From positions 24,713 through 88,712 of the forward strand of contig JAPLTF010000014.1 of assembly GCA_026398275.1 (NCBI GenBank): DNA of 64,000 nt, in the 5' to 3' direction. The number at the start of each line of letters is the position of its first letter. Within the stretch, counting starts at the first letter, position 1. This DNA comes from Verrucomicrobiota bacterium. Lineage in GTDB: Bacteria > Verrucomicrobiota > Verrucomicrobiia > Chthoniobacterales > Terrimicrobiaceae. The position numbers were made by a program, and so were the translations under genes. The notes below the pieces were generated by a model, which was not told the origin of the DNA, did not search any database, and saw only the letters and a list, made by a program, of their open reading frames with translations. Positions 39,609-48,564 of the stretch are shown here, in pieces.

Positions 39609-40316
39609 ATGTTGCGCCACGTATTCTGTCTCACGCTTGTAACGGCTGCGGGACTTGCTGCGGCTCCGGCAGGCCAGGTTCTCTCCGGCCTCAAAGCCAT
39701 CGAATCCCAGCCCTATGCCGCCACGGCAAAAGTGGTCGAAATTCACGGCGAACGGGGAGATCCGCAGCCGAAAGAGTGGGTCTATCTTCTGAGCGATTCT
39801 TCCGCGCGCGGCGGGGTGCGCGAGATCGCGGTGGCCGATGGCAAAATCACTTCCGAGCGGACACCTCTCCGGGGGATGGCCGAAGTCGCCGGCATGGCGC
39901 CGATTGATACCCGCGCACTTTCCGTCGATGCCGGGGAGGTTTTTCGCATCGCCCACAAGGAAGCCGAAAAGAACGAGCTGGGATTTGACTGGATCGACTA
40001 CACGCTCCGCACGGACGCCGACAGCAACGCCCCGGTCTGGATCGTGAAGCTCTCTGACAACATGGGCGCCCCCGTGGGAACCGTCCGCATTTCCGCCAAG
40101 GGCGGCACGGTGGTGAGCGCCCTCCAACCCGACCCCGATGCCAAGGCCCGCGCCGGCGCCACGCCGGTCAGCAAGGACGGCGGGATCCTGGGCAGTGTCA
40201 GCAAGGCGGCCGGCCGCGCCGCAAAGAGCACCTCGGACTCGACGCTCCATTTCATCGGCACCCTGCAGGAGGAAATCGTGGGCGAGCGCACGATCGGACC
40301 CAAGGAAAACGAATGA
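39609..40316 (+). CDS. Hypothetical exported protein
   Basis: Signal peptide 'MLRHVFCLTLVTAAGLAAAPAG'. ATGA-type junction with NfeD gene. Confidence 0.6.
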   Translation: MLRHVFCLTLVTAAGLAAAPAGQVLSGLKAIESQPYAATAKVVEIHGERGDPQPKEWVYLLSDSSARGGVREIAVADGKITSERTPLRGMAEVAGMAPIDTRALSVDAGEVFRIAHKEAEKNELGFDWIDYTLRTDADSNAPVWIVKLSDNMGAPVGTVRISAKGGTVVSALQPDPDAKARAGATPVSKDGGILGSVSKAAGRAAKSTSDSTLHFIGTLQEEIVGERTIGPKENE

Positions 40317-40780
40317 TCGGACAGGCGATCATCGTTCTCGTCGTCGTCGGTTTTTTGATGATCGCCGCCGAGGTCTTTGTTCCCGGCCTCGTGCTCGGAA
40401 CTCTGGGCGGCCTCTGCCTCATCGGCGCGGTCGTGCTCTGCTACGTCTCCTACGGAGCGCTCCTCGGAACCGTCGCCTTCGCATCGCTCGCCGTTCTCAG
40501 CATCCTCGGATTTTTCCTCTGGCTCAGGCTTTTCCCGCATACGCCGCTCGGAAAAAAGATGATGCTCAACAAGTCCCTCGCCTCCCGCAACTCCCTGCCA
40601 ACCTCCAACTTGATCGGAGAAACCGGCGAGGCGGTCACCCCCCTCCGCCCGGCAGGAACCGCCATCATCCATGGCCGGCGCATGGATGTCGTGGCCGAGA
40701 GCGGGCTCATCGAATCCGGGGAAAAAATCACCGTGGTTTCCCAGGAGGGAATCCGGATTGTCGTCCGCCTGCTCGCCTGA
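40313..40780 (+). CDS. NfeD-like membrane protein
   Basis: Hydrophobic N-terminus then 'LIGETGEAVTPLRPAGTAIIHGRRMDVVAESGLIESGEKITVVSQEGIRIVV', NfeD OB-fold pattern. Confidence 0.85.
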   Translation: MIGQAIIVLVVVGFLMIAAEVFVPGLVLGTLGGLCLIGAVVLCYVSYGALLGTVAFASLAVLSILGFFLWLRLFPHTPLGKKMMLNKSLASRNSLPTSNLIGETGEAVTPLRPAGTAIIHGRRMDVVAESGLIESGEKITVVSQEGIRIVVRLLA

Positions 40781-40893
40781 CCGGATTTGTGGAAAATCCC
40801 GCCGACTACAGGATTCTATTGACGCGGGTCATAAAACGAATGGTTTTGCGTCGCCGCGGGAATTTGATATAAGGCAAACTTATAAAATTTCCG

Positions 40894-41514
40894 ATGCTGG
40901 ACGAAGAACTCAAAGCCGATTTGCAAAAGCGCGGAATCTTCGTGGCCTCGTTTGAGGACCTCTACAACTGGGGCCGGAAGAATTCGCTTTGGCCGCTGCA
41001 GTTCGGGCTCGCGTGCTGCGCGATCGAGATGATTGCGACTGCGGCGGCGCGTTTTGACATGGCGCGGTTCGGGGCCGAGGTGTTCCGTCCGTCTCCACGG
41101 CAGGCCGATCTCATGATCATCGCGGGCACGGTGACAAAGAAGATGGCCCCGCTCGTCGTGCGTCTTTACAACCAAATGCCGGAGCCGAAATATGTGATCG
41201 CCATGGGCGCGTGCGCGATCTCGGGCGGGCCGTTCAAGGAAGGCTACAATGTTTTGAAAGGGATCGACCGGTTTATCCCTGTGGACGTCGCGATTCCGGG
41301 ATGCCCACCCCGCCCGGAGGCGCTCCTCGAGGGGCTCATCAAGCTTCAGGAAAAGATTGCGGGCCAGCGGCTGTTCGGGCCGAACCGCGCGCGACATGCC
41401 GATACCCGCGATGCGGCGGACTACCCGGTTCCGGCCTACGGCACCCACGATCTCGAGCCCGCGTTGAACCCCAGGATTTTCCAGCCCGATCCGCCACGGA
41501 GGGATGGGGAATGA
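40894..41514 (+). CDS. nuoB: NADH-quinone oxidoreductase subunit B
   Basis: '[55 protein letters not shown]...[15 protein letters not shown]'. Confidence 0.97.
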   Translation: MLDEELKADLQKRGIFVASFEDLYNWGRKNSLWPLQFGLACCAIEMIATAAARFDMARFGAEVFRPSPRQADLMIIAGTVTKKMAPLVVRLYNQMPEPKYVIAMGACAISGGPFKEGYNVLKGIDRFIPVDVAIPGCPPRPEALLEGLIKLQEKIAGQRLFGPNRARHADTRDAADYPVPAYGTHDLEPALNPRIFQPDPPRRDGE

Positions 41515-42122
41515 CCGGAGTGCTCGAAGCCATCAGGGACGCATTGCCGTCAGCCGGGGTGGAGGTTCTCAAAAACTCCAGCCCGTGCGCACAGGACTCG
41601 CTTGTCGTCAGCGCGAAAGACGCCCGCGCGGTCGCGGAATTTCTGCGCGATTCGCTGGGATACGATTATTGCTCGAACGTGAGCGGCGTGGACTGGCCTG
41701 CGAGGAAGGTCAAGGAGGAGGTCGTTCACAAGGAGTCGGTGGAGGGGGTGGAATCCGAAGTCAAAGAGACCGTCGAGCGCGAGATTCCCGGGTGCCTCGA
41801 GGCTGTCTACCACCTCTACTCCATCGCCAAAAGATCCGGCCTCCTGACCCTGCGCGTGCGGACGGGCGACCGGAAGAACTCCGTGACGATCCCCTCGCTC
41901 ACGCCGGTTTGGAAGAGCGCGGACTTTCAGGAGCGCGAGGCGTTTGACCTCTTTGGGATTCATTTTGAAGGCCACCCCGATCTGCGCCGGCTCCTGATGT
42001 GGGAAGAGTTTGCCGATTTTCCGATGCGCAAGGACTACGTGCCGCCGGACGACTTTGAATACGAGCCGACCCCGCACGATGCGATCCTGGCGAAGGTGAA
42101 AGCACGAACGGAGGCCGCATGA
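41511..42122 (+). CDS. nuoC: NADH-quinone oxidoreductase subunit C
   Basis: '[18 protein letters not shown]', '[43 protein letters not shown]'. ATGA overlap with nuoB. Confidence 0.95.
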   Translation: MTGVLEAIRDALPSAGVEVLKNSSPCAQDSLVVSAKDARAVAEFLRDSLGYDYCSNVSGVDWPARKVKEEVVHKESVEGVESEVKETVEREIPGCLEAVYHLYSIAKRSGLLTLRVRTGDRKNSVTIPSLTPVWKSADFQEREAFDLFGIHFEGHPDLRRLLMWEEFADFPMRKDYVPPDDFEYEPTPHDAILAKVKARTEAA

Positions 42123-43342
42123 GCACATCTGCGAACACCGCGACCATCAGCCCAGGGGGCATGGGCGTCCCGCCCGTGTGCGGCGCTGGCTCCGCATCGC
42201 CGGCCAATCTCCAAACAGGCGGGACGCCTGTTCTCCCTGAGAGGAACCAAACGATCGACGTCTCCCTCGGGCCGCAACACCCCTCGACGCACGGCGTTTT
42301 CCGCATGAACGTCACGCTCGACGGCGAGACGGTCACGAAGCTCCAGCCGGTCTTCGGATACCTCCACCGCAACCACGAAAAAATTGCCGAAGGCAACTCG
42401 TGGCTGGCCGCGATGCCCTACACCGACCGCCTCGATTACATCTGCCCGCTCACGAACAACTGGGCGTATGCGCTTGCGGTGGAAAAGCTCGCGGGTATCG
42501 AGGTCGCCGAGCGCGCGGAATACATCCGCGTCATCACCGCCGAGCTCACCCGCCTTCAAAACCACACCGTATTTCTCGGCTTCATCCTCGGCGACATGGG
42601 CGCCTGGGGGTCGGCCCTCATGTATGCGTTCCGCGAGCGCGAAAAAATCCTCGACCTCTTCGAGTCGCTCACCGGCGCCCGCATGATGTGCAACTACATG
42701 CGCTTCGGCGGATGCCGCTGCGACCTGCCGGCCGGATGGATCCAGTCCGCCCGCAAGCTCGTGGACGGATTCCCTGCGTTCCTCGACGAGATGGAGGCGC
42801 TGCTCACCGGCAATGAAATCCTCCTCGCCCGCCTCCAGGGCATCGCCCCCCTGACCGCCGAACGCGCGATCAACGGCGGCCTGTCGGGCCCGTGCCTCCG
42901 CGCCTCGGGCGTGGACTACGACATCCGCAAGGTCGAGAACTACGGTGTCTACAACCGGTTCAAGTTCCGCGTGCCGCGCGGCTCGACCGGAGATTGCTAC
43001 GACCGCTTTATGATCCGCGTCCTCGAGGCCCGCGAGTCGGTGGAGATCCTCAAACAGGCGATCGCCGGAATTCCCGAAGGCCCGATCGTCAACCCGAAAG
43101 CGAAGCAGCGCGGGTTCCGCCCGCCGGCCGGCGAAGCCTACGGGCGCATTGAAGGCCCGAAGGGCGAACTCGGATTCTACCTCATCAGCAACGGCAGCGA
43201 CCGCCCCTACCGGTTCCGCATCCGTCCGCCAAGCCTCATCAATCTCACCCTGCTTGAAGAGCTCAGCATCGGCACCAAAATCGCCGACGTCATGGTCATC
43301 CTCGGCTCCATCGACATCGTTCTCGGGGAGGTGGACCGGTGA
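42119..43342 (+). CDS. nuoD: NADH-quinone oxidoreductase subunit D with repeat-derived N-terminal extension
   Basis: '[27 protein letters not shown]', '[12 protein letters not shown]'. The first ~40 codons overlap the palindromic element at 42154-42239. Confidence 0.95.
   Translation: MSTSANTATISPGGMGVPPVCGAGSASPANLQTGGTPVLPERNQTIDVSLGPQHPSTHGVFRMNVTLDGETVTKLQPVFGYLHRNHEKIAEGNSWLAAMPYTDRLDYICPLTNNWAYALAVEKLAGIEVAERAEYIRVITAELTRLQNHTVFLGFILGDMGAWGSALMYAFREREKILDLFESLTGARMMCNYMRFGGCRCDLPAGWIQSARKLVDGFPAFLDEMEALLTGNEILLARLQGIAPLTAERAINGGLSGPCLRASGVDYDIRKVENYGVYNRFKFRVPRGSTGDCYDRFMIRVLEARESVEILKQAIAGIPEGPIVNPKAKQRGFRPPAGEAYGRIEGPKGELGFYLISNGSDRPYRFRIRPPSLINLTLLEELSIGTKIADVMVILGSIDIVLGEVDR
42154..42239. 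repeat. Palindromic element copy A (family 1)
   Basis: AGGGGGCATGGGCGTCCCGCCCGT ... AACAGGCGGGACGCCTGTTCTCCCT inverted arms. Confidence 0.85.
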
Positions 43343-43950
43343 ACATCCCCGGATCCGGCATCATCAAAGGGCTCGCGGTCACCGCGCGGAATTTCCTGGG
43401 AAGCTATGTCGAAAAGGACCGTCTCACGACCGAGCAGTATCCCGAGGAGCGCCCGAAGCTTCCGGAAAATGCCCGCAGCTTCCCGTTCCTGGTTTTCGAC
43501 GGCGAGGATCCCGAGGCGGGCATGCGGTGCGTCTCGTGCAAAATCTGCGAAAAGGAATGCCCGCCGCAATGCATTTACATTGTGCAGGACCGCGACGCGG
43601 CCGGCAAGGCGATCAAGCGCCCGAAGGTTTTCGACATCGACATCTCGGTCTGCATGAGCTGCCAGATCTGCGTCGAGGTCTGCCCGTTTGAATCGATCCG
43701 CATGGACCAGGACTACGAGCTGAGCTCGTTCGACCGCTTCGGGTCGCTCGTCCTCGGCAAGTCTAGGCTTCTGAAATCGAACACCTACTACCGGAACATC
43801 CACCCGACCGAGGCAGCCGAGACGGACGCCCGGCTCGAAGCCGACCGGAAAAAGAAGGAGGCTGCTGCAGCCGCCAAGGCCGCAGCCGCTGAGAAAGCGG
43901 CCGCTGAAAAAGCCGCCAAGGCTGCCGTCGAACCGGAGGTCAAAGCCTGA
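43339..43950 (+). CDS. nuoI: NADH-quinone oxidoreductase subunit I (two 4Fe-4S motifs; Ala/Lys-rich tail)
   Basis: '[18 protein letters not shown]' and '[19 protein letters not shown]'. GTG start. Confidence 0.95.
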   Translation: MNIPGSGIIKGLAVTARNFLGSYVEKDRLTTEQYPEERPKLPENARSFPFLVFDGEDPEAGMRCVSCKICEKECPPQCIYIVQDRDAAGKAIKRPKVFDIDISVCMSCQICVEVCPFESIRMDQDYELSSFDRFGSLVLGKSRLLKSNTYYRNIHPTEAAETDARLEADRKKKEAAAAAKAAAAEKAAAEKAAKAAVEPEVKA

Positions 43951-45155
43951 TGGACCTCCTCGAACGCGCACCCATCGAACTCAAAAGCTGGTTCCTGAAC
44001 CTGCTCGGATCGTTTGGCGTTCCTCAAGGGATCCTGTCCGTCCTCTCCGCAGTCATCATCATCGGCACGGTCATCGGAGTTTTTCTCGGTCTCTTCGCGC
44101 TCATGTCGGTGATGGAGCGCAAGATCCTCGCACGGGCGCAGAACCGTTACGGCCCGAACCGCGTCGGCTTTTTCCGCTGGCGGCTGTTCGGCCTCTTCCA
44201 GCCGGTTGCGGACGGCATCAAGATGATCACCAAGGAAGACCTCGTGCCCCGCACCTCGGACCGGGCGGTCCACTTTCTCGCGCCGGTTGTGATGATGATT
44301 CCTGCGCTCCTTGTCCTCGCGATCCTTCCTTACGGGCGCGACATGGTGCCCGCGGAGCTCGATGCCGGGATCCTCTATTTCTTCGCGGTCGGGGCCGGGA
44401 CCGAAGTCGCGGTCTTCATGGCCGGGTGGGCGAGCAATAACAAGTATTCCGTGCTCGGCGCCATGCGCGCGATCGCCCAGATGATCAGCTACGAAATCCC
44501 GCTCGTCATGGCCGCGATCATCGCGGCGATGATCTCGGGCTCGCTGTCGCCCTCGGCCATCGTCGCCGCGCAGGGGGGATTCGCGTGGGGGTTCGTGCCG
44601 CAATGGTTTGTGCTCACACCGTGGGGATTTACCGCCGGCCTCCTGTTTTATATCGCGGCGCTGGCGGAATCAAACCGCAGCCCGTTTGACCTGCCGGAGG
44701 GGGAATCCGAGCTTGTGGCCGGACACCTCACCGAATATTCCGGCTTCAAATACGCGACGTTTTTTATGGCTGAATATATCGGGATGTTCGCGGTCTGCGG
44801 TCTGCTGGTCACCCTCTTCCTCGGCGGATGGCAGGCCCCGCTCCCGTTCCTGACGATCATCCCGTCCTGGTGCTGGTTTTTCGGCAAAGTCTGCTTCGTC
44901 GCGTTCACGATGGTCTGGGTCCGCGCGACCCTGCCGCGGCTGCGGATCGATCACATGCTCGCCTTCGCGTGGAAATTTCTGCTGCCCATGAGCTTCGCCG
45001 CGTTCCTCTCGGCCGCCTGCTGGCACTATGCCGGGCGCGGCCCCTTGGCCTGGCTGCTCTCGCTCGCCATCGTCGGGATCCCCTACCTGATCCTCGGCAC
45101 CGCGTTCACCAACCGCTTCGCCATCTCGCGGCGGACCTACCAATTTTCCGAATGA
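43950..45155 (+). CDS. nuoH: NADH-quinone oxidoreductase subunit H
   Basis: 'MERKILARAQNRYGPNRVG', 'GLFQPVADGIKMITKEDLVP', 'ESNRSPFDLPEGESELVAGHLTEYSGFKY'. Confidence 0.97.
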   Translation: MDLLERAPIELKSWFLNLLGSFGVPQGILSVLSAVIIIGTVIGVFLGLFALMSVMERKILARAQNRYGPNRVGFFRWRLFGLFQPVADGIKMITKEDLVPRTSDRAVHFLAPVVMMIPALLVLAILPYGRDMVPAELDAGILYFFAVGAGTEVAVFMAGWASNNKYSVLGAMRAIAQMISYEIPLVMAAIIAAMISGSLSPSAIVAAQGGFAWGFVPQWFVLTPWGFTAGLLFYIAALAESNRSPFDLPEGESELVAGHLTEYSGFKYATFFMAEYIGMFAVCGLLVTLFLGGWQAPLPFLTIIPSWCWFFGKVCFVAFTMVWVRATLPRLRIDHMLAFAWKFLLPMSFAAFLSAACWHYAGRGPLAWLLSLAIVGIPYLILGTAFTNRFAISRRTYQFSE

Positions 45156-45700
45156 CCTGCGAATTTCTGAAAGCCTGCTCCGCCGATCCGATGAAGTTCC
45201 TCGGGGAATGGTTCGTTCTGCTTCCGGCGCTGGTCCTTCTTATGGCCGCCGGCGCAGCGGTCGTCATGCGGAACCTGATCCACGCCGCGCTCTGCCTCAC
45301 GCTCAGCTTCATCGCGCTCGGCATCGTCTTCATCGCGCTCGGCGCGGAATTCGTCGGCTTCGTCCAGCTCCTCGTCTATGTCGGAGCCGTGGCCATGGTC
45401 ATCGTCTTCGCCATCCTCCTCACCAAACCGGAACGCCTCACAAAATCCGTCTCGGCGTTCTCCGGCCTCGGCCCCGCAGGCGGTGCGGCCGTGGGATTTG
45501 TGGTCCTCGCCGCCCTCCTGGGATTCATCTTTACGAGCCCGCTGGCAAAAAAGCCGCTGCCGACCCCGGCCTCCGCTCCAGTGGCAGACATCGGCCAGGC
45601 GCTCATGGGCGACTACGTCGTTGCGCTCATCGCGATCGGCGTCCTGCTCACCGCCGCACTCGTCGGGGCCGCCGTCATCGCCATGGAGGACAAACCATGA
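45152..45700 (+). CDS. nuoJ: NADH-quinone oxidoreductase subunit J
   Basis: 'RNLIHAALCLTLSFIALGIVFIALGAEFVGFVQLLVYVGAVAMVIVFAILLT'. Confidence 0.95.
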   Translation: MTCEFLKACSADPMKFLGEWFVLLPALVLLMAAGAAVVMRNLIHAALCLTLSFIALGIVFIALGAEFVGFVQLLVYVGAVAMVIVFAILLTKPERLTKSVSAFSGLGPAGGAAVGFVVLAALLGFIFTSPLAKKPLPTPASAPVADIGQALMGDYVVALIAIGVLLTAALVGAAVIAMEDKP

Positions 45701-45727
45701 TGAGAGTGGATTGCATTCGATCTTCTC

Positions 45728-45812
45728 AGGGGGCACGGGCGTCCCGCCCGTGTGCAGCACTGTCTTCGCTGAGAACCTCAGTCCCAAAACAGGCGGGACG
45801 CCTGTTCTCCTT
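45728..45812. repeat. Palindromic element copy B (family 1), between nuoJ and nuoK
   Basis: AGGGGGCACGGGCGTCCCGCCCGTGTG ... AACAGGCGGGACGCCTGTTCTCCTT. Confidence 0.88.
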
Positions 45813-45836
45813 TAACTCCAACGGCGCACCCCTCCC

Positions 45837-46145
45837 ATGACGCTCCAGATCCTTCTCGCCATCTCCGCGATCCTCTTCGCCTTCGGCCTCGCCGCCACGC
45901 TCTCGCGCTCAAATGCAATCATGATCCTCATCGGGATCGAGCTCATGCTCGGCGCGGCGAACCTGAATTTTGTCGCCTTCTGGAGATTTTCTGAAAACCC
46001 GGCCGCCATGACCGGCGTCCTGTTCGCGATCTTCTCGATCGCCGTCGCCGCCGCCGAAGCCGCCGTCGGCCTCGCCATCATCATCCTCGTCCACCGCAGG
46101 ATCAAAAGCGTCGAGGCGGATGACGCGTCGAATTTGAAAGGATGA
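45837..46145 (+). CDS. nuoK: NADH-quinone oxidoreductase subunit K
   Basis: 'SNAIMILIGIELMLGAANLNFVAFW...FSIAVAAAEAAVGLAIIILVHRR'. Confidence 0.95.
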   Translation: MTLQILLAISAILFAFGLAATLSRSNAIMILIGIELMLGAANLNFVAFWRFSENPAAMTGVLFAIFSIAVAAAEAAVGLAIIILVHRRIKSVEADDASNLKG

Positions 46146-46149
46146 AGAC

Positions 46150-46452
46150 AAAGCGGAAAGCGGAAAGCGGAAAGCGGAAATGGGGCGCAAGCGCCCGCGT
46201 GCCGCTTCGCGGAGTTGGACGGACACGGCGGCACAGCGCCGTGGCTACAACGCTGCCGTCCTTGTCACGCTGTGCGTTTGATGCCCCGCTGGCGTTCCGG
46301 ATGGCTGCCCGCCTACACACTCGAATCTCCCTTATTGACACGAGGCGCTGGCGCGCTGGTGTTGTAGCCGCCCCGCTGTGCCGGGGCGTGATCGCGGCTT
46401 TGCCGCCACTTCTTTCCTCTTTCCGGCTTCCGATTTCCCATTTCCGCCTTCC
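46150..46452. repeat. ~300-bp compound inverted-repeat element between nuoK and nuoL
   Basis: (AAAGCGG)x4 tandem at 46150-46177; GCGGAAATGGG near the left end vs CCCATTTCCGC near the right end; nested CGGCACAGCGCCGTGGCTACAAC (46229) vs GTTGTAGCCGCCCCGCTGTGCCG (46361). Confidence 0.75.
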
Positions 46453-48564
46453 ATGATTTCCCTGATCCCCATCCTCCCGCTGCTTGCCGCCGGTGTGACC
46501 GCCTTGATGAAGCGCGGCCAGCGCGCGCCGGCCGCGACTTTGGTGATCGCCGCGCAGGCGGCTTCGACGGTTCTCAGCCTGCTGGCATTTCTCCAGACGC
46601 TTGGGGCGGAAGCTGTGCATGGTGATGTGGCGCGGACGTATTTCAATTTCCCCTGGCTGAGCGTCGGGGGCGAAACCCTGAGCCTCGGGCTGCTCCTTGA
46701 TCCGCTCGGCGCGGGCATGGTGCTGATGGTCTCGTTCGTCTCGCTGCTGATCTTCATCTACAGCGTCGGCTACATGAAGGAGGACGCGAACTTCACGCGG
46801 TTCTTCTGCTTCCTGTCGCTGTTTTCCGCCGCGATGCTCGGAGTCGTCCTCTCGAACAGCCTGCTGCTCACGTTCATCTGCTGGGAGCTCGTCGGCCTGG
46901 CGTCGTATCTCCTCATCGGATTCTGGTTCCACAAGCCCGAGGCGGCTGCGGCCGCGAAGAAGGCGTTCCTCACGACCCGCATCGGCGACATGGGTTTCCT
47001 GCTCGGAATGCTCTGGCTCTACTCCGCTTCCGGAACGCTGCTCTTCTACGATCATGGGAACGGCTGCCTCGAACAGGCCGCGCTCACGGCGATAGCCACG
47101 AAGACCGCCTGCATCGGACTCGCCGTCTCCAACTGCATCGCCCTCCTCATCTTTTGCGGGGCCGCAGGAAAATCCGGCCAGTTCCCGCTCCACGTCTGGC
47201 TGCCGGATGCCATGGAGGGTCCGACTCCGGTCAGCGCGCTCATCCACGCGGCCACGATGGTGGCGGCGGGCGTCTATCTCGTCGCCCGCATGTTCCCGAT
47301 TTTCTCCGCGACCGGCAATGTCTCGGTCGCGCTCACAACCGTGGCCTGGGTCGGCGCCTTCACCGCCCTCTTCGCCGCGCTGATCGCCGTCGCGCAGACC
47401 GACATCAAGCGGATCCTCGCGTATTCGACCGTCTCCCAGCTCGGCTTCATGATGCTCGCGCTCGGGGTCGGCAGCGTCACGGCGGCCATGGTCCACCTGA
47501 TCGCCCACGCGTTTTTCAAGGCGCTCCTCTTCCTCGGCGCGGGCTCGGTCATCCACGGTGTCCACGAGGAGCAGGACATCCGGAACATGGGCGGCCTGCG
47601 GAAATACATGCCGGTCACATTCATCACCTACGCCATCGGCATGATGGCCCTCTGCGGCGTCCCGTTCTTTTTCTCGGGCTTCTGGAGCAAGGATGAAATC
47701 CTTCACGTCGCCCACCAGTGGCCGGTCTCGCAACTGCCATTCTTCATGGCCGCCGCCGCCGCATTCCTCACCGCGTTCTACATGACCCGCCAGATGTGCT
47801 ACGTGTTTGGCGGATCGTATCGCGGCCACGCCCACCCGCACGAAAGCCCGGCGGTGATGACCATCCCGCTCGGGATCCTCGCCGGTGCCGCCGTCCTCAT
47901 GTCCATCCCCGCAACTCCCGCATGGCCGTGGTTCCATGGGTATCATACGGGCGAAGACATCGCGCTGGATTTCGCCCGCCTGATCGAACACGATTTCCTC
48001 ACCATTGCCGGGCTCTCGATCGTGATCGTGACCGCCGGAATCGGCATCGGCTGCCTCCTCTACCGGCGCATCGGAATCGAAAGCCAGGGGGAACGGGCGT
48101 CCCGCCCGTTTGGGCAGGAGACATCGCAAGCGCTGAGCCATACACGGGCGGGACGCCCGTGCCCCCTGGATCATTCCAATGCTGCACCGTCTGTAGATCC
48201 GCTCCAAAAACTTTTGCCGGGGCTGTATTCCGCGCTTGCGAACCGGCTCTATGTGGACGAACTCTACAACGCGACCGTCGTCCGCGCGCTCGGGCTGCTC
48301 GGCTGCCTCGCCGCATGGATCGACCGCTGGATCTTCTCCGGCATCGTCCGACTGGTCGGCGCGCTTTCGCTCCTCGCCTCCGCGCTCAGCGACCTCTTCG
48401 ACCGGTTCGGGATCAACCTCGGATTCGACAGCCTCTGTGGCGGACTCCGCAACGGGGGGCGGGTGTTCTCCTCGTGGGAAAGCGGGCGCGTGCAGGGCTA
48501 CCTGCGGTTCCTGAGCGTCGGGGCCGTTCTCCTTCTTATCATTCTCGGATGGCTGCTCACATGA
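46453..48564 (+). CDS. nuoL: NADH-quinone oxidoreductase subunit L, containing an in-frame palindromic element
   Basis: 'KSGQFPLHVWLPDAMEGPTPVSALIHAATMVAAGVYLVARM', 'AQTDIKRILAYSTVSQLGFMMLALG'; C-terminal 'YVDELYN' follows the repeat-encoded insert. Confidence 0.97.
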   Translation: MISLIPILPLLAAGVTALMKRGQRAPAATLVIAAQAASTVLSLLAFLQTLGAEAVHGDVARTYFNFPWLSVGGETLSLGLLLDPLGAGMVLMVSFVSLLIFIYSVGYMKEDANFTRFFCFLSLFSAAMLGVVLSNSLLLTFICWELVGLASYLLIGFWFHKPEAAAAAKKAFLTTRIGDMGFLLGMLWLYSASGTLLFYDHGNGCLEQAALTAIATKTACIGLAVSNCIALLIFCGAAGKSGQFPLHVWLPDAMEGPTPVSALIHAATMVAAGVYLVARMFPIFSATGNVSVALTTVAWVGAFTALFAALIAVAQTDIKRILAYSTVSQLGFMMLALGVGSVTAAMVHLIAHAFFKALLFLGAGSVIHGVHEEQDIRNMGGLRKYMPVTFITYAIGMMALCGVPFFFSGFWSKDEILHVAHQWPVSQLPFFMAAAAAFLTAFYMTRQMCYVFGGSYRGHAHPHESPAVMTIPLGILAGAAVLMSIPATPAWPWFHGYHTGEDIALDFARLIEHDFLTIAGLSIVIVTAGIGIGCLLYRRIGIESQGERASRPFGQETSQALSHTRAGRPCPLDHSNAAPSVDPLQKLLPGLYSALANRLYVDELYNATVVRALGLLGCLAAWIDRWIFSGIVRLVGALSLLASALSDLFDRFGINLGFDSLCGGLRNGGRVFSSWESGRVQGYLRFLSVGAVLLLIILGWLLT
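48084..48169. repeat. Palindromic element copy C (family 1), inside nuoL
   Basis: CCAGGGGGAACGGGCGTCCCGCCCGT (48084-48109) and ACGGGCGGGACGCCCGTGCCCCCTGG (48144-48169), 26-bp arms with one mismatch. Confidence 0.92.

Noticed and set aside
40846-40873. Possible sigma70 promoter TTGCGT-16 bp-TATAAG upstream of nuoB
   Set aside because: Plausible spacing but weak -35 and no independent support; needs transcription-start mapping.
46142-46456. 104-aa + strand ORF between nuoK and nuoL (MKTKRKAESGKRKW...)
   Set aside because: It is built from the tandem/inverted repeat element and has low-complexity Arg/Ala composition; likely non-coding.
46102-48207. 701-aa minus-strand ORF opposite nuoL
   Set aside because: Antisense to a clearly recognisable NuoL. 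Long antisense ORFs are expected in high-GC DNA; composition is His/Glu/Arg-rich without motifs.
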